Shown here one piece after another: positions 40,493-48,615 of a DNA stretch of 64,000 nucleotides. The translations under genes and the position numbers were made by a program. The first letter of the stretch is position 1. The number at the start of each line of letters is the position of its first letter. The stretch comes from Kitasatospora gansuensis (GTDB taxonomy: Bacteria; Actinomycetota; Actinomycetes; Streptomycetales; Streptomycetaceae), in the NCBI RefSeq assembly GCF_014203705.1, contig NZ_JACHJR010000001.1, positions 6,572,001 through 6,636,000 of the forward strand, given 5' to 3'. Below the pieces are notes generated by a model. That model was given only the letters and a program-made list of their open reading frames with translations. It was not told the DNA's origin and made no database searches.

Positions 40493-41658
40493 CGGGGGAG
40501 CTCCTTCCACGGCAGGTCCTTGTCGGTCCGGGGTTCGGCGGGCAGGCCGAGCACCCGTTCGGCGATCACGTTGCGCAGGATCTCGGAGCTGCCGCCCTCG
40601 ATCGAGTTCCCCTTGGCGCGCAGGTAGCGGTACCCGGCCTCGCGGCCGGTGAAGTCGACCACCTCGGGCCTGGTCATCGTCCAGTCGTCGTAGCCGAGGC
40701 CCTCTTCGCCGAGCAACTCGACCTCCAGGCCGCTGAGTTCCTGGGCCAGCCGGGCGAAGGCGAGCTTCATCGCCGCGCCCTCGGGGCCGGGCTGACCGGA
40801 GGTCAGCTGCTGGCGCAGCCGTTCGCCGGTCTGCCGGATCACCTCGGCGTCCAGCCAGCCCTTGAGCAGCCGTTGGTGCAGCTCGTGGGTCCGGAGTTCG
40901 GGCCGGGCCCGCCAGGTGTCGGCGACCACGCCGATCAGGCCGCCCTCGCGTGGGGTCGCCTGGCCGCCGATCGCCACCCGCTCGTTGTTCAGGGTGGTCT
41001 GGGCGACCTGCCAGCCCTCGCCGACCGCGCCGATCCGGTGCGTGTCGGGGATTCGGACCCCGGTCAGGAACACCTCGTTGAACTCGGCCTCGCCGGTGAG
41101 CTGGCGCAGCGGCCGGACCTCGACTCCCGGGTCGGTCATGTCACAGACGAAGTAGCTGATGCCCCGGTGCTTGGGCAGGTCCGGGTCGGTCCGGGCGATC
41201 AGGATGGCCCAGCGGGCGGCGTGCGCGATCGAGGTCCACACCTTCTGGCCGTCCACCACCCAGCCGTCGCCGTCCCGGACCGCCCGGGTGCCGAGCGCGG
41301 CCAGGTCGGAGCCCGCGCCGGGCTCGCTGAACAGCTGGCACCAGACCTCCTCGCCGGTCCACAGCGGGCGGAGGAAGCGCTGCTTCTGCTCCTCGGTGCC
41401 GTACCGCAGGATGGTCGGCGCGGCCATCCCGAGGCCGATGCCGATCCGGCGCGGGTCGTTGTCGGGCGCCCTGGCGGCCGCCAACTCGGCGTCCACCACG
41501 GCCTGTTCGGATCGCGGGGCGCCGAGCCCGCCGAGGCCGGGCGGGAAGTGCACCCAGGCCAGACCGGCGTCGAACCGGGCCCGCAGGAAGTCGAGCCGGT
41601 CGGTGCCGGCCGGGTCGTGCTCGGCGAGCAGTGCGCGGGTCCGTTCCAGGACGTCCAT
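40489..41658 (-). CDS. Acyl-CoA dehydrogenase, catalytic-type subunit
   Basis: A 389-residue acyl-CoA dehydrogenase. Flavin-site motif WCQLFSEPGAGSDLA (~residues 106-120), then DGWVVDGQKVWTSIAHAARW, and the C-terminal YRYLRAKGNSIEGGSSEILRN in which the Glu of EGGSSE is the expected catalytic base. It begins 1 base after the stop of the ACAD11-like gene and overlaps the following gene by ATGA. It probably forms a heterotetramer with the 358-residue subunit and makes an alpha,beta-double bond in an acyl-CoA. The chain type is unknown. Confidence 0.9.
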   Translation of the reverse strand: MDVLERTRALLAEHDPAGTDRLDFLRARFDAGLAWVHFPPGLGGLGAPRSEQAVVDAELAAARAPDNDPRRIGIGLGMAAPTILRYGTEEQKQRFLRPLWTGEEVWCQLFSEPGAGSDLAALGTRAVRDGDGWVVDGQKVWTSIAHAARWAILIARTDPDLPKHRGISYFVCDMTDPGVEVRPLRQLTGEAEFNEVFLTGVRIPDTHRIGAVGEGWQVAQTTLNNERVAIGGQATPREGGLIGVVADTWRARPELRTHELHQRLLKGWLDAEVIRQTGERLRQQLTSGQPGPEGAAMKLAFARLAQELSGLEVELLGEEGLGYDDWTMTRPEVVDFTGREAGYRYLRAKGNSIEGGSSEILRNVIAERVLGLPAEPRTDKDLPWKELPR

Positions 41659-41659
41659 C

Positions 41660-42877
41660 TCAGGCCTCCCGGTAGCGCTTGAGCTCGCGGCGGGCGAGCG
41701 ACCGCCGGTGCACCTCGTCCGGACCGTCCGCCAGCCGCAAGGTCCGGTTGCCCGCCCAGAGTTGGGCCAGCGGGGTGTCCTGGCTGACGCCGGCTGCGCC
41801 GTGTGCCTGGACGGCCTTGTCGAGCACCCACTCGGTCATCGCGGGCACCGCGATCTTGATGGCCTGGATCTCGGTGTGCGCGCCCCGGTTGCCGACGGTG
41901 TCCATCAGCCAGGCGGTCTTCAGCACCAGCAGCCGGGCCTGCTCGATCCGGACCCGGGACTCGGCGATCCACTCCTGGACCACCCCCTGCTCGGCCAACG
42001 GCCGCCCGAACGCGACCCGTTCGGTGACCCGACGGCACATCAGCTCCAGGGCCCGTTCGGCCACGCCGATCGCCCGCATGCAGTGGTGGATCCGCCCCGG
42101 GCCCAGCCGGGCCTGGGCGATCGCGAAGCCGGAACCCTCCGGGCCGATCAGGTTGGCGGCCGGCACCCGGACGTTCTCGAACAGGATCTCGGCGTGCCCG
42201 CCGTGGTCCGCGTCGCCGTACCCGAACACGGTCATGCCGCGCCGGACGGTCACCCCGGGGGTGTCGCGCGGCACCAGGATCATGCTCTGCTGGCGGCGGG
42301 GTTCGGCGGCCGGGTCGGTCTTGCCCATCACGATGAAGACCTTGCAGTCCGGGTTCATCGCCCCGGTGATGTACCACTTGCGGCCGGTGACCAGGTAGTC
42401 GTCGCCGTCCCGCTCGATCCTGGTGGTGATGTTGGTGGCGTCCGAGGAGGCCACCTCCGGCTCGGTCATCGCGAAGGCGGACCGGATCTCGGCGTTCAGC
42501 AGCGGCTCCAGCCACTGCTTGCGCTGGGCCTCGTCGCCGAACTGGGCCAGCAGCTCCATGTTCCCGGTGTCCGGCGCGGCGCAGTTGAGCGCGGCCGGGG
42601 CCAACAGGACGGAACGGCCGGTGAGTTCGGCCAGCGGCGCGTACTGCAGGTTGGTCAGGCCCGCGCCCAGCTCACCGGGCAAGAAGAGGTTCCACAGCCC
42701 CCGCGAACGCGCCTCCGCCTGGAGTTCGCGCACCACCGGCGGGATCGACCACTCCGGCCGGTCCGACGAGGCGAGTTGGGCCGCCAGCACCGGCTCGGCG
42801 GGGTAGACGCAGGCGTCCAGGAAGGCCAGCAGCTGCCCGCGCAGCTCCTCGGTCCTGGCGTCGTAGGAGAAGTCCAC
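41660..42877 (-). CDS. ACAD10/ACAD11-like acyl-CoA dehydrogenase (LvaC-like)
   Basis: A 405-residue acyl-CoA dehydrogenase. Motifs include FAMTEPEVASSDATNI (flavin site), YLVTGRKWYITGA, and a C-terminal AVQAHGAAGVSQDTPLAQLW followed by RTLRLADGPDEVHRR. The ADGPDEVH ending, with Asp where most ACADs have the catalytic Glu, is characteristic of the ACAD domain of human ACAD10/ACAD11 and of Pseudomonas LvaC (family knowledge). Only 2 bases separate it from the upstream APH-like kinase gene, recreating as two genes the kinase-dehydrogenase fusion of ACAD10/11. It probably acts on the phosphorylated 4-hydroxyacyl-CoA made by the kinase. Confidence 0.88.
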   Translation of the reverse strand: MDFSYDARTEELRGQLLAFLDACVYPAEPVLAAQLASSDRPEWSIPPVVRELQAEARSRGLWNLFLPGELGAGLTNLQYAPLAELTGRSVLLAPAALNCAAPDTGNMELLAQFGDEAQRKQWLEPLLNAEIRSAFAMTEPEVASSDATNITTRIERDGDDYLVTGRKWYITGAMNPDCKVFIVMGKTDPAAEPRRQQSMILVPRDTPGVTVRRGMTVFGYGDADHGGHAEILFENVRVPAANLIGPEGSGFAIAQARLGPGRIHHCMRAIGVAERALELMCRRVTERVAFGRPLAEQGVVQEWIAESRVRIEQARLLVLKTAWLMDTVGNRGAHTEIQAIKIAVPAMTEWVLDKAVQAHGAAGVSQDTPLAQLWAGNRTLRLADGPDEVHRRSLARRELKRYREA

Positions 42878-42879
42878 GG

Positions 42880-43908
42880 TCAGCGCTCCTTCAGCGAGGT
42901 CAGGCCGAACTGCACGAAGAGCGGCACGAGTTCACCCACCCGGTCGAAGCCCGCGCCGACCGTCCGGCCCTGGCTGTACCGGTAGTGGATGCCCTCCAGC
43001 ACCACGGCGAGCTTGAACGAGGCGAAGCCGACGTACCAGCCCAGCGTCGAGACGTCCCGCCCCGAACTCGCGGCGTACCGGCCGACCAGCTCGGCCGTGC
43101 ACGGGAAGCCCGGGGCGAGGGCGGCGCCGGGCAGTATCCCGTCGTACTGGCGGGCCAGTTCGGTGTACATCACCAGCAGCCCGAGGTCGGTGAGCGGGTC
43201 GCCGAGGGTGGACATCTCCCAGTCCAGTACGGCGGCGATCTCGTCGTCCGGGCCGACCAGCACGTTGTCCAGGCGGTAGTCGCCGTGCACCAGGGCCGGG
43301 GCGGGGGAGACCGGCAGGCTCTCGGCGAGGGCCTGCCGCAGTTCGGCGATGCCGGGCACCTCGCGGCTCCGGGACGCCTCCAACTGCCGCTCCCAGCGCC
43401 GAAGCTGACGCTCCAGGAAGCCATCGGGGCGGCCGAAGTCCGCCAGTCCGACGGCGGCCGGGTCGACCGCGTGCAGCGCCACCAGGGTCTCGACCAGGCG
43501 CAGGCCGAGCCCGTACACCCGCTGCTCGCCGAGCGCGGCCAGCGCCGCCGGGTCCCGGTGCGGCACGCCCGCGACGTGCTCCATCAGATACCAGGGCGCG
43601 CCGAGCACCTCCGGGTCCTCGACCAGCAGCAGCACCTCGGGCACCGGCACGGCGGTCGGGCCGAGCGCGGCGATCACCCGGTACTCGCGGGCCATGTCGT
43701 GCGCGGTGGCCAGCACGTGCCCGAGCGGTGGCCGCCGGAGCACCCAGCTGCCGGTGCCGTCGGTCACCCGGTAGGTGAGGTTGGACCGCCCGCCCTCGAA
43801 GAGTTCGGCGCGCAGCGGCCCGCGCACCAGGCCCGGCAGTTCGGCGTCCAGGTGGGCCCGGAGCCGGGCCAGGTCGAGGCCGGGTGGGTCGGCGGGGTCG
43901 TCGCTCAT
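42880..43908 (-). CDS. APH-like kinase (LvaA / ACAD10-11 kinase-domain type)
   Basis: A 342-residue aminoglycoside-phosphotransferase-fold kinase. ATP-loop region FEGGRSNLTYRVTDGTGSWVLRRPP (~residues 37-61 in part), catalytic LVHGDYRLDNVLV (Asp210, Asn215) and metal-binding VLDWEMSTLGDPLTDLG (Asp229). This set is that of the kinase domain of ACAD10/ACAD11 and of LvaA, which phosphorylates 4-hydroxyvaleryl-CoA, not of antibiotic-resistance APHs. ATG 43908 was chosen over GTG 43920 because GAGG lies 7 bases before it. It is the first gene of a four-gene operon with the TetR operator 25 bases upstream. It is not expected to confer aminoglycoside resistance. Confidence 0.88.
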   Translation of the reverse strand: MSDDPADPPGLDLARLRAHLDAELPGLVRGPLRAELFEGGRSNLTYRVTDGTGSWVLRRPPLGHVLATAHDMAREYRVIAALGPTAVPVPEVLLLVEDPEVLGAPWYLMEHVAGVPHRDPAALAALGEQRVYGLGLRLVETLVALHAVDPAAVGLADFGRPDGFLERQLRRWERQLEASRSREVPGIAELRQALAESLPVSPAPALVHGDYRLDNVLVGPDDEIAAVLDWEMSTLGDPLTDLGLLVMYTELARQYDGILPGAALAPGFPCTAELVGRYAASSGRDVSTLGWYVGFASFKLAVVLEGIHYRYSQGRTVGAGFDRVGELVPLFVQFGLTSLKER

Positions 43909-43933
43909 GGAGGTCCTCACGGGGGAGCGGGCT

Positions 43934-43958
43934 GGCTGACTAAGCGCTTGCTTAGCAT
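43934..43958. promoter_or_regulatory. TetR operator, copy 2
   Basis: The exact reverse complement of copy 1 (36795-36819), with the inverted repeat CTAAGCGCTTGCTTAG at 43940-43955. It is oriented the same way relative to the APH operon as copy 1 is to the SDR operon, and ends 25 bases before the kinase ATG. Confidence 0.85.
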
Positions 43959-43998
43959 TGCCCGCGGCTCCGCCGGTGTCAACGGCCCACGCACACGA

Positions 43999-44032
43999 CG
44001 GTGGCCGCCCCGGAACCCCGGGGCGGCCACCG
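43999..44032. terminator. Hairpin terminator of the catalase gene
   Basis: A perfect 15-bp stem (CGGTGGCCGCCCCGG and complement) with a 4-base AACC loop. It lies 9 bases beyond the catalase stop codon on the minus strand and shields the following APH operon promoter from read-through. Confidence 0.8.
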
Positions 44033-44041
44033 ATCGGTCCG

Positions 44042-45499
44042 CTACTGCCCGTTGACCTTGGTGGCGATCCGGTCGCCGAGGTCCTTGTCGATGTTGCGCC
44101 AGTACTGCAGCGCCCGCTCCAGCACGGGCGCGGAGACCCCGCCCAGCAGATGCCCGCTGACGTTCGACACCAGCCGGTCGCGCGCCGCGTCGTCCAGCAC
44201 CTGACGGACCATCGTCCCGGCCTGCCCCCAGTCGTCGTCCTCGCGGTGCAGCGGGTACGCCTCGCGGACCATCTTCCCCTGGACGTCCCAGCCGAGCGGC
44301 TCGCCCCACAGGTCCGGCTGGGCGGCAGGACCGCCGTAGGAGTTCGGCGCGTACGGCCGTTCGGTCCGCGCCGCGTCGAAGCGCATCGGCCCGTCCTTGG
44401 CGTACGAGTGCACCGGCACGTGCGGCCGGTTCGGCGGCAGCTGCGCGTAGTTGGGGCCGATCCGGTACCGGTGGGTGTCCGGGTAGGAGAAGATCCGGCC
44501 GAGCAGCATCTTGTCGGGGGAGACCCCGATGCCGGGCACCAGGTTGGCGGGCTCGAAGGCGGCCTGCTCGATGTGGATGAAGTAGTCGTCCGGGTTCCGG
44601 TTGAGGGTCATCCGGCCGACCTCGTGCAACGGGTAGTCGCCGTGCGGCCACACCTTGGTCAGGTCGAAGGGGTTGAACCGGTAGTCCCACGCCTCGGCGT
44701 AGGGCATGACCTGGACGTACAGCGTCCAGGACGGCGGCTGGCCGTTCTCGATCGACTCGTAGAGGTCGCGCCGGTGGCAGTCCGGATCGACGCCGGCCAG
44801 CCGGTCGGCCTCGGCCTGGGTGAGGAAGTCGACGCCCTGGTCGGTCTTGAAGTGGTACTTCACCCAGAACCGCTCGCCGCTCGCGTTGACCCAGCTGTAG
44901 GTGTGCGAGCCGTAGCCGTTCATGTGGCGGTAGGACTTCGGGATGCCGCGGTCGCCCATCAGCCAGGTGACCATGTGCGCGGACTCGGGGGAGAGCGTCC
45001 AGAAGTCCCACTGCATGTCGTTGTCGCGCAGCCCGTTGTCCGGGCGGCGCTTCTGCGAGCGGATGAAGTCCTGGAACTTGATCGTGTCCCGGACGAAGAA
45101 GACCGGGGTGTTGTTGCCGACCAGGTCGTAGTTGCCCTGCTCGGTGTAGAACTTCAGCGCGAACCCGCGCGGGTCGCGCCAGGTGTCGGGCGAGCCCTGC
45201 TCGCCCGCGACGGTGGAGAACCGGGCCAGCATGTCGGTCTTCTTGCCCGGCTGGAACAGGTCGGCCTTGGTGAACCGGCTGACGTCCTGGGTGACCTGGA
45301 AGAATCCGTAGGCGCCTGCGCCTTTCGCGTGCACCACCCGCTCGGGCACCCGTTCGCGGTTGAACTGGGCCATCTTCTCGATCAGGTAGTGGTCGTGCAG
45401 CAGGATCGGGCCGACCGGTCCTGCGGTCAGCGAATCCGAGTCGCTCTCGACCGGGACGCCGGCGTTGTTGGTGGTGAACGGGACGCTTGCTTCGGACAT
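44042..45499 (-). CDS. Monofunctional heme catalase
   Basis: A 485-residue clade-3-type catalase that converts H2O2 to water and oxygen. The distal heme histidine is His57 in RVVHAKGAGAYGFF, the conserved Asn lies in LVGNNTPVFFVRD, and the proximal heme-ligand tyrosine is in GRIFSYPDTHRYRIG. Length matches small-subunit catalases. ATG 45499 begins MSEASVPFTTNNAG, the usual N-terminus; the open frame upstream is a shadow. No OxyR/CatR gene is adjacent. Expression may be stress-controlled from a promoter in the 95-base region upstream. Confidence 0.95.
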   Translation of the reverse strand: MSEASVPFTTNNAGVPVESDSDSLTAGPVGPILLHDHYLIEKMAQFNRERVPERVVHAKGAGAYGFFQVTQDVSRFTKADLFQPGKKTDMLARFSTVAGEQGSPDTWRDPRGFALKFYTEQGNYDLVGNNTPVFFVRDTIKFQDFIRSQKRRPDNGLRDNDMQWDFWTLSPESAHMVTWLMGDRGIPKSYRHMNGYGSHTYSWVNASGERFWVKYHFKTDQGVDFLTQAEADRLAGVDPDCHRRDLYESIENGQPPSWTLYVQVMPYAEAWDYRFNPFDLTKVWPHGDYPLHEVGRMTLNRNPDDYFIHIEQAAFEPANLVPGIGVSPDKMLLGRIFSYPDTHRYRIGPNYAQLPPNRPHVPVHSYAKDGPMRFDAARTERPYAPNSYGGPAAQPDLWGEPLGWDVQGKMVREAYPLHREDDDWGQAGTMVRQVLDDAARDRLVSNVSGHLLGGVSAPVLERALQYWRNIDKDLGDRIATKVNGQ

Positions 45500-45594
45500 G
45501 GGGAAGGGCCTCCTTGAGGTACTCGCGTACCAGCCGGCCGGCGGTCGGCCCCGCGACGGCCGTCTCCTACTCGAACACCGACCGGGGCCGCTCG

Positions 45595-45816
45595 CTACTC
45601 GGCCGTCCACACCGTCCGGTCGCCGCCGACCCAGGCCACCAGGTCGGGATCGTCCAGGTCGGGGTCGGCCACGCCCGCCCGGCGGACGAACTCGGCCACG
45701 TCCTGCTCGCCGGTGGCCTTGCCGACCAGGCGGCCGTAGATCTCCACCCGGCGGTACGGCCGGGCGCCCCTGGTGGGGGCCCGGACCACGACCGGCGGGT
45801 GGAAGATGTCGTTCAT
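45595..45816 (-). CDS. Small conserved hypothetical protein, 73 aa
   Basis: A 73-residue acidic protein: MNDIFHPPVVVRAPTRGARP, then RRVEIYGRLVGKATGEQDVA and a C-terminal DLVAWVGGDRTVWTAE. No cysteines, membrane segments or signal peptide. The frame has strong G/C third-position bias and an ATG. Similar short proteins are annotated as hypothetical in streptomycetes. It lies between the ligase and catalase genes on the same strand. Function unknown. Confidence 0.68.
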   Translation of the reverse strand: MNDIFHPPVVVRAPTRGARPYRRVEIYGRLVGKATGEQDVAEFVRRAGVADPDLDDPDLVAWVGGDRTVWTAE

Positions 45817-45869
45817 GCCTCAAGTGTCGCGCCGCCGGTCCCGGACGGCGGGCCGGCGGCGGGCGGGTG

Positions 45870-46817
45870 TCAGCCGCCGGTGTGCTCGCGGATCACCTCG
45901 CGGGCGGGCTTGTCCTCGCGCAGGCCGAGGAAGCGCGGGTGGCGCAGCCGGCCGTCCCTGGTCCAGCCGGTGAAGGCGAGCTGGGCGACCAGCTCCGGGG
46001 CCACCCAGTGTGGATGCCGTTCGGGGACGGGGTCGGCGAACGGGGAGCTCGGGCGGGCCAGCTCGTCCAGCCGGGCCCGCAGGCGGACCAGGGTCGCGGT
46101 GTCGAAGCCGGTGCCGACCTTGCCGGCATAGCGCAGCAGCGGGCCCTCGTAGTGGCCGAGCAGCAGGGCGCCGAAGCCGGACCTGGCGCCCGCCGGGTCG
46201 GTGAAGCCGCCGACCACCAGCTCCTGGGCGGCCGAGCACTTGAGCTTGAGCCAGTCGGGGGAGCGGCGCTGCAGGTACGGCCCGTCCGCGCGCTTGGCGA
46301 TCAGCCCCTCCCAGCCGCGGGCGCAGGCGTCCGCGAGCGGCACCGGGCCCTCGACCTCGCGGTGCAGGGTGAACCGCAGCGGCCCGCCGTAGTGCACCGC
46401 CCGGCGGAGCACCTCCTTGCGCTCGCGCAGCGGCAGCCCGGTGGTGTCGTAGTTCTCCAGCTGGAGCAGGTCGAACAGGTAGTACGTGACGGTCACCCCG
46501 CTGGCCCGGGCCCGGACCGGGTCGTGCAGCTGCATCCGGCGCTGGAGCAGCTCGAAGCTGGTCCGGCCGTGGTCGAGCGCGACGATCTCGCCGTCCAGCA
46601 CGAACCGGCGCACAGGCTGGGCGGCCAGCGCCTCGACCAGCTCCGGGTAGCCCGCCTCCAGCGACTTGCCGTTCCGGGAGAGCAGCCGGATGTCGTCGCC
46701 GTCGCGGTAGGCGAGCGCCCGGATGCCGTCGAGCTTGCGCTCCAGCAACCAGCCGGGACCGAACGTCCGGCGCTCGCTCGGGGTGGCCAGCATGGGGGTG
46801 AACTGTTGCAGGGTCAC
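45870..46817 (-). CDS. ATP-dependent DNA ligase (LigD ligase-domain type)
   Basis: A 315-residue ligase. The adenylation motif I is LLERKLDGIRALAYR with nucleophile Lys28; further motifs are RNGKSLEAGYPEL, FVLDGEIVALD (motif III region), WEGLIAKRADGPYLQRRS and WLKLKCSAAQELVVGGF (motif V). The OB-fold follows. Size and sequence fit the stand-alone ATP-dependent ligases (LigC/LigD-ligase type) used in bacterial non-homologous end joining. It is part of a dispersed island with Ku (48.6 kb) and a LigD-type polymerase (52.4 kb). The start is GTG 46817. Confidence 0.92.
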   Translation of the reverse strand: MTLQQFTPMLATPSERRTFGPGWLLERKLDGIRALAYRDGDDIRLLSRNGKSLEAGYPELVEALAAQPVRRFVLDGEIVALDHGRTSFELLQRRMQLHDPVRARASGVTVTYYLFDLLQLENYDTTGLPLRERKEVLRRAVHYGGPLRFTLHREVEGPVPLADACARGWEGLIAKRADGPYLQRRSPDWLKLKCSAAQELVVGGFTDPAGARSGFGALLLGHYEGPLLRYAGKVGTGFDTATLVRLRARLDELARPSSPFADPVPERHPHWVAPELVAQLAFTGWTRDGRLRHPRFLGLREDKPAREVIREHTGG

Positions 46818-46854
46818 CCCTCCAGGGTGCGCCGGGAGGGCGGCCGACGGAAGG

Positions 46855-47577
46855 TCAGGCGAGCCGGTGGCCGCCGTCCACGTGCAGCATGGTGCCGGTG
46901 ACGAAGGGGTTGCCGAGCGCGTACAGCACGGCCTGGACCAGGTCGTCCGGCGTGCCCACCCTGCGGGCGGGGTTGCGTTCGGCGACGCCGCGCAGGAAGG
47001 CGTCCTTGCGTTCGGCGAGGCCGTCCCAGGCGCCCGAGTCGACGATGCCTGGGGAGACCGCGTTGACCCGGACGGGTGCCAGCTCGACCGCGAGGGCCTC
47101 GACCAGGAAGGCCAGCGCGCCGTTGGTGGTGGCCATCACGACCCGCTCCGGGGCCGGGCGCCAGGCGGCCACGCCGGAGAAGAAGGTGAACGAGCCGCCC
47201 TCGTTCACCTGGCCCGCCAGGTGCTTGGCGAGCAGCAGCGGGCCGATCACCTTGGCCGCGAACGCCCGCTGCACGGCGGCGAGTTCGAGGGTGGCGACCG
47301 GGCCGTTGGCGGGCATCGCGGCGGTGGAGACCAGGTGGTCGAACGGGCCGACCCGCTCCGCCAGCGCGGCGATCGAGCCCTCGTCGGCCAGGTCGAGCCG
47401 CTGGACCAGCGCGGGGCCGGCCAGCCCGGCGGCGGTGGCCTCGAGCTTGGCGGTGTCCGGCCCGGCCAGTACCAGGTCGGCGCCGGCGGCCGAGGCGGTC
47501 CGGGCGAGCGCGCGCCCGATGTTCGAGCCCGCGCCGACCACGACCAGGCGGCGTCCGTCGAGAGTGTCCTTGCTCAT
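46855..47577 (-). CDS. SDR-family oxidoreductase divergent from LysR
   Basis: A 240-residue SDR with cofactor motif VVGAGSNIGRALA at residues ~13-25 and the C-terminal NPFVTGTMLHVDGGHRLA. The active site deviates: the segment that should carry the YxxxK pair reads VVMATTNGALAFLVEALA, with no tyrosine or lysine, and the serine stretch is FTFFSGVAAWRP. Catalysis by the classical mechanism is therefore doubtful. ATG 47577 starts MSKDTLDGRRLVVVGAG. It is divergent from a LysR gene about 100 bases away and is presumably its target. Confidence 0.88.
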   Translation of the reverse strand: MSKDTLDGRRLVVVGAGSNIGRALARTASAAGADLVLAGPDTAKLEATAAGLAGPALVQRLDLADEGSIAALAERVGPFDHLVSTAAMPANGPVATLELAAVQRAFAAKVIGPLLLAKHLAGQVNEGGSFTFFSGVAAWRPAPERVVMATTNGALAFLVEALAVELAPVRVNAVSPGIVDSGAWDGLAERKDAFLRGVAERNPARRVGTPDDLVQAVLYALGNPFVTGTMLHVDGGHRLA

Positions 47578-47678
47578 GAGCTGGGTGTCCTTGTCCGTTC
47601 GGGTGATGCCACGAGCCTGCGCCCACCTGCTGCCATACGTCCAAGACATGATTTCTTCGCCAGCCATAGACTCCGTGC

Positions 47679-48605
47679 ATGGCAACCCTGCGGCAGCTCG
47701 AGTACTTCGTCACCGTCGTCGAGACCGGCGCCTTCACCCGGGCGGCCGAGCTGCTGCACGTCTCGCAGCCCGCCCTCTCGCACCAGGTGCAGGCGCTGGA
47801 GCGGGACGCCGGCGGGCGGCTGCTGGAGCGGCTGCCGCGCGCCGTCCGGCTCACCCCGATGGGCCGGGCGATGCTGCCGCACGCCCGGGCCGCGCTCGCC
47901 GAGGCCGACCGGGCCAGGACGGCCGCCCGCCGGGCCGCCGGGCTGGACGGCGGCGAGATCCAGCTCGCGGTGGTGTACTCGGTCACCCTCGGTGTGCTGC
48001 CGCCGGTGCTGCGGGCCTGGCGCGAGCGGCACCCCGAAGTCCGGGTCCGGCTGCTGGAGTTCGCGCACACCGAGGCGCTGACCGCCGCGATGGCGGCCGG
48101 GCGGGCGGACCTGGCGATCGGCCCGGTGCCGGAGTCCTGGGACGGGCCGGTACGGGAGCTGGGGGTCGAGGAGTTCGTCCTGGTGGTGGCCGGGGACGAC
48201 CCGGTGGCACCCGGCGGGGAGAGCACGCCGCTCACCGAGTTCGCCGACCGGGACTGGGTGCACTACGCCCCGGGCAACGGCCTCGCCGAGCTGCTCGACC
48301 AGGTGTGCACGGCGGCCGGCTTCCGCCCCCGGGCGGCCGTCCGCACCGAGCAGACCGCGGCCGCCCCGCTGCTCGCCGCCGCCGGGCTCGGCCCCGCGCT
48401 GGTGCCGGCCGACCTGCTGCCGCCGGGCTTCGACGGCCGGGTGCTGCGCCCCGAGCCGCCGGTGCGCCGCACGCTGGCCGCGTACTGCCGCCCGGAGCCC
48501 GATCCGCTGACCGCGGCCTTCCTCGCCGTCCTCGGACGGCACACCCGGGTAGGAATCTGGCGCCCGGGCGGCGAAGCTGGAGGCGCGGGGGCCGGTACGC
48601 GCTGA
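47679..48605 (+). CDS. LysR-family transcriptional regulator
   Basis: A 308-residue regulator. N-terminal winged HTH at residues 1-60 (MATLRQLEYFVTVVETGAFT, AAELLHVSQPALSHQVQALE), followed by the periplasmic-binding-protein-like effector domain (IQLAVVYSVTLGVLPPVLRAW, RADLAIGPVPESWDG, and others). It is divergent from the SDR gene, the classic LysR arrangement, and presumably activates it in response to a small molecule. The Ku gene follows 10 bases downstream on the same strand but is probably functionally unrelated. Confidence 0.92.
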   Translation: MATLRQLEYFVTVVETGAFTRAAELLHVSQPALSHQVQALERDAGGRLLERLPRAVRLTPMGRAMLPHARAALAEADRARTAARRAAGLDGGEIQLAVVYSVTLGVLPPVLRAWRERHPEVRVRLLEFAHTEALTAAMAAGRADLAIGPVPESWDGPVRELGVEEFVLVVAGDDPVAPGGESTPLTEFADRDWVHYAPGNGLAELLDQVCTAAGFRPRAAVRTEQTAAAPLLAAAGLGPALVPADLLPPGFDGRVLRPEPPVRRTLAAYCRPEPDPLTAAFLAVLGRHTRVGIWRPGGEAGGAGAGTR

Positions 48606-48615
48606 GGAGGCCGCG

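Noticed and set aside
42880..43908. Aminoglycoside resistance gene
   Set aside because: The APH fold belongs to the ACAD10/11-LvaA type by motif and by its place ahead of acyl-CoA dehydrogenases.
36104..43958. Secondary-metabolite biosynthetic cluster
   Set aside because: No polyketide synthase, NRPS, terpene cyclase or precursor-peptide gene is present; the gene set is catabolic.
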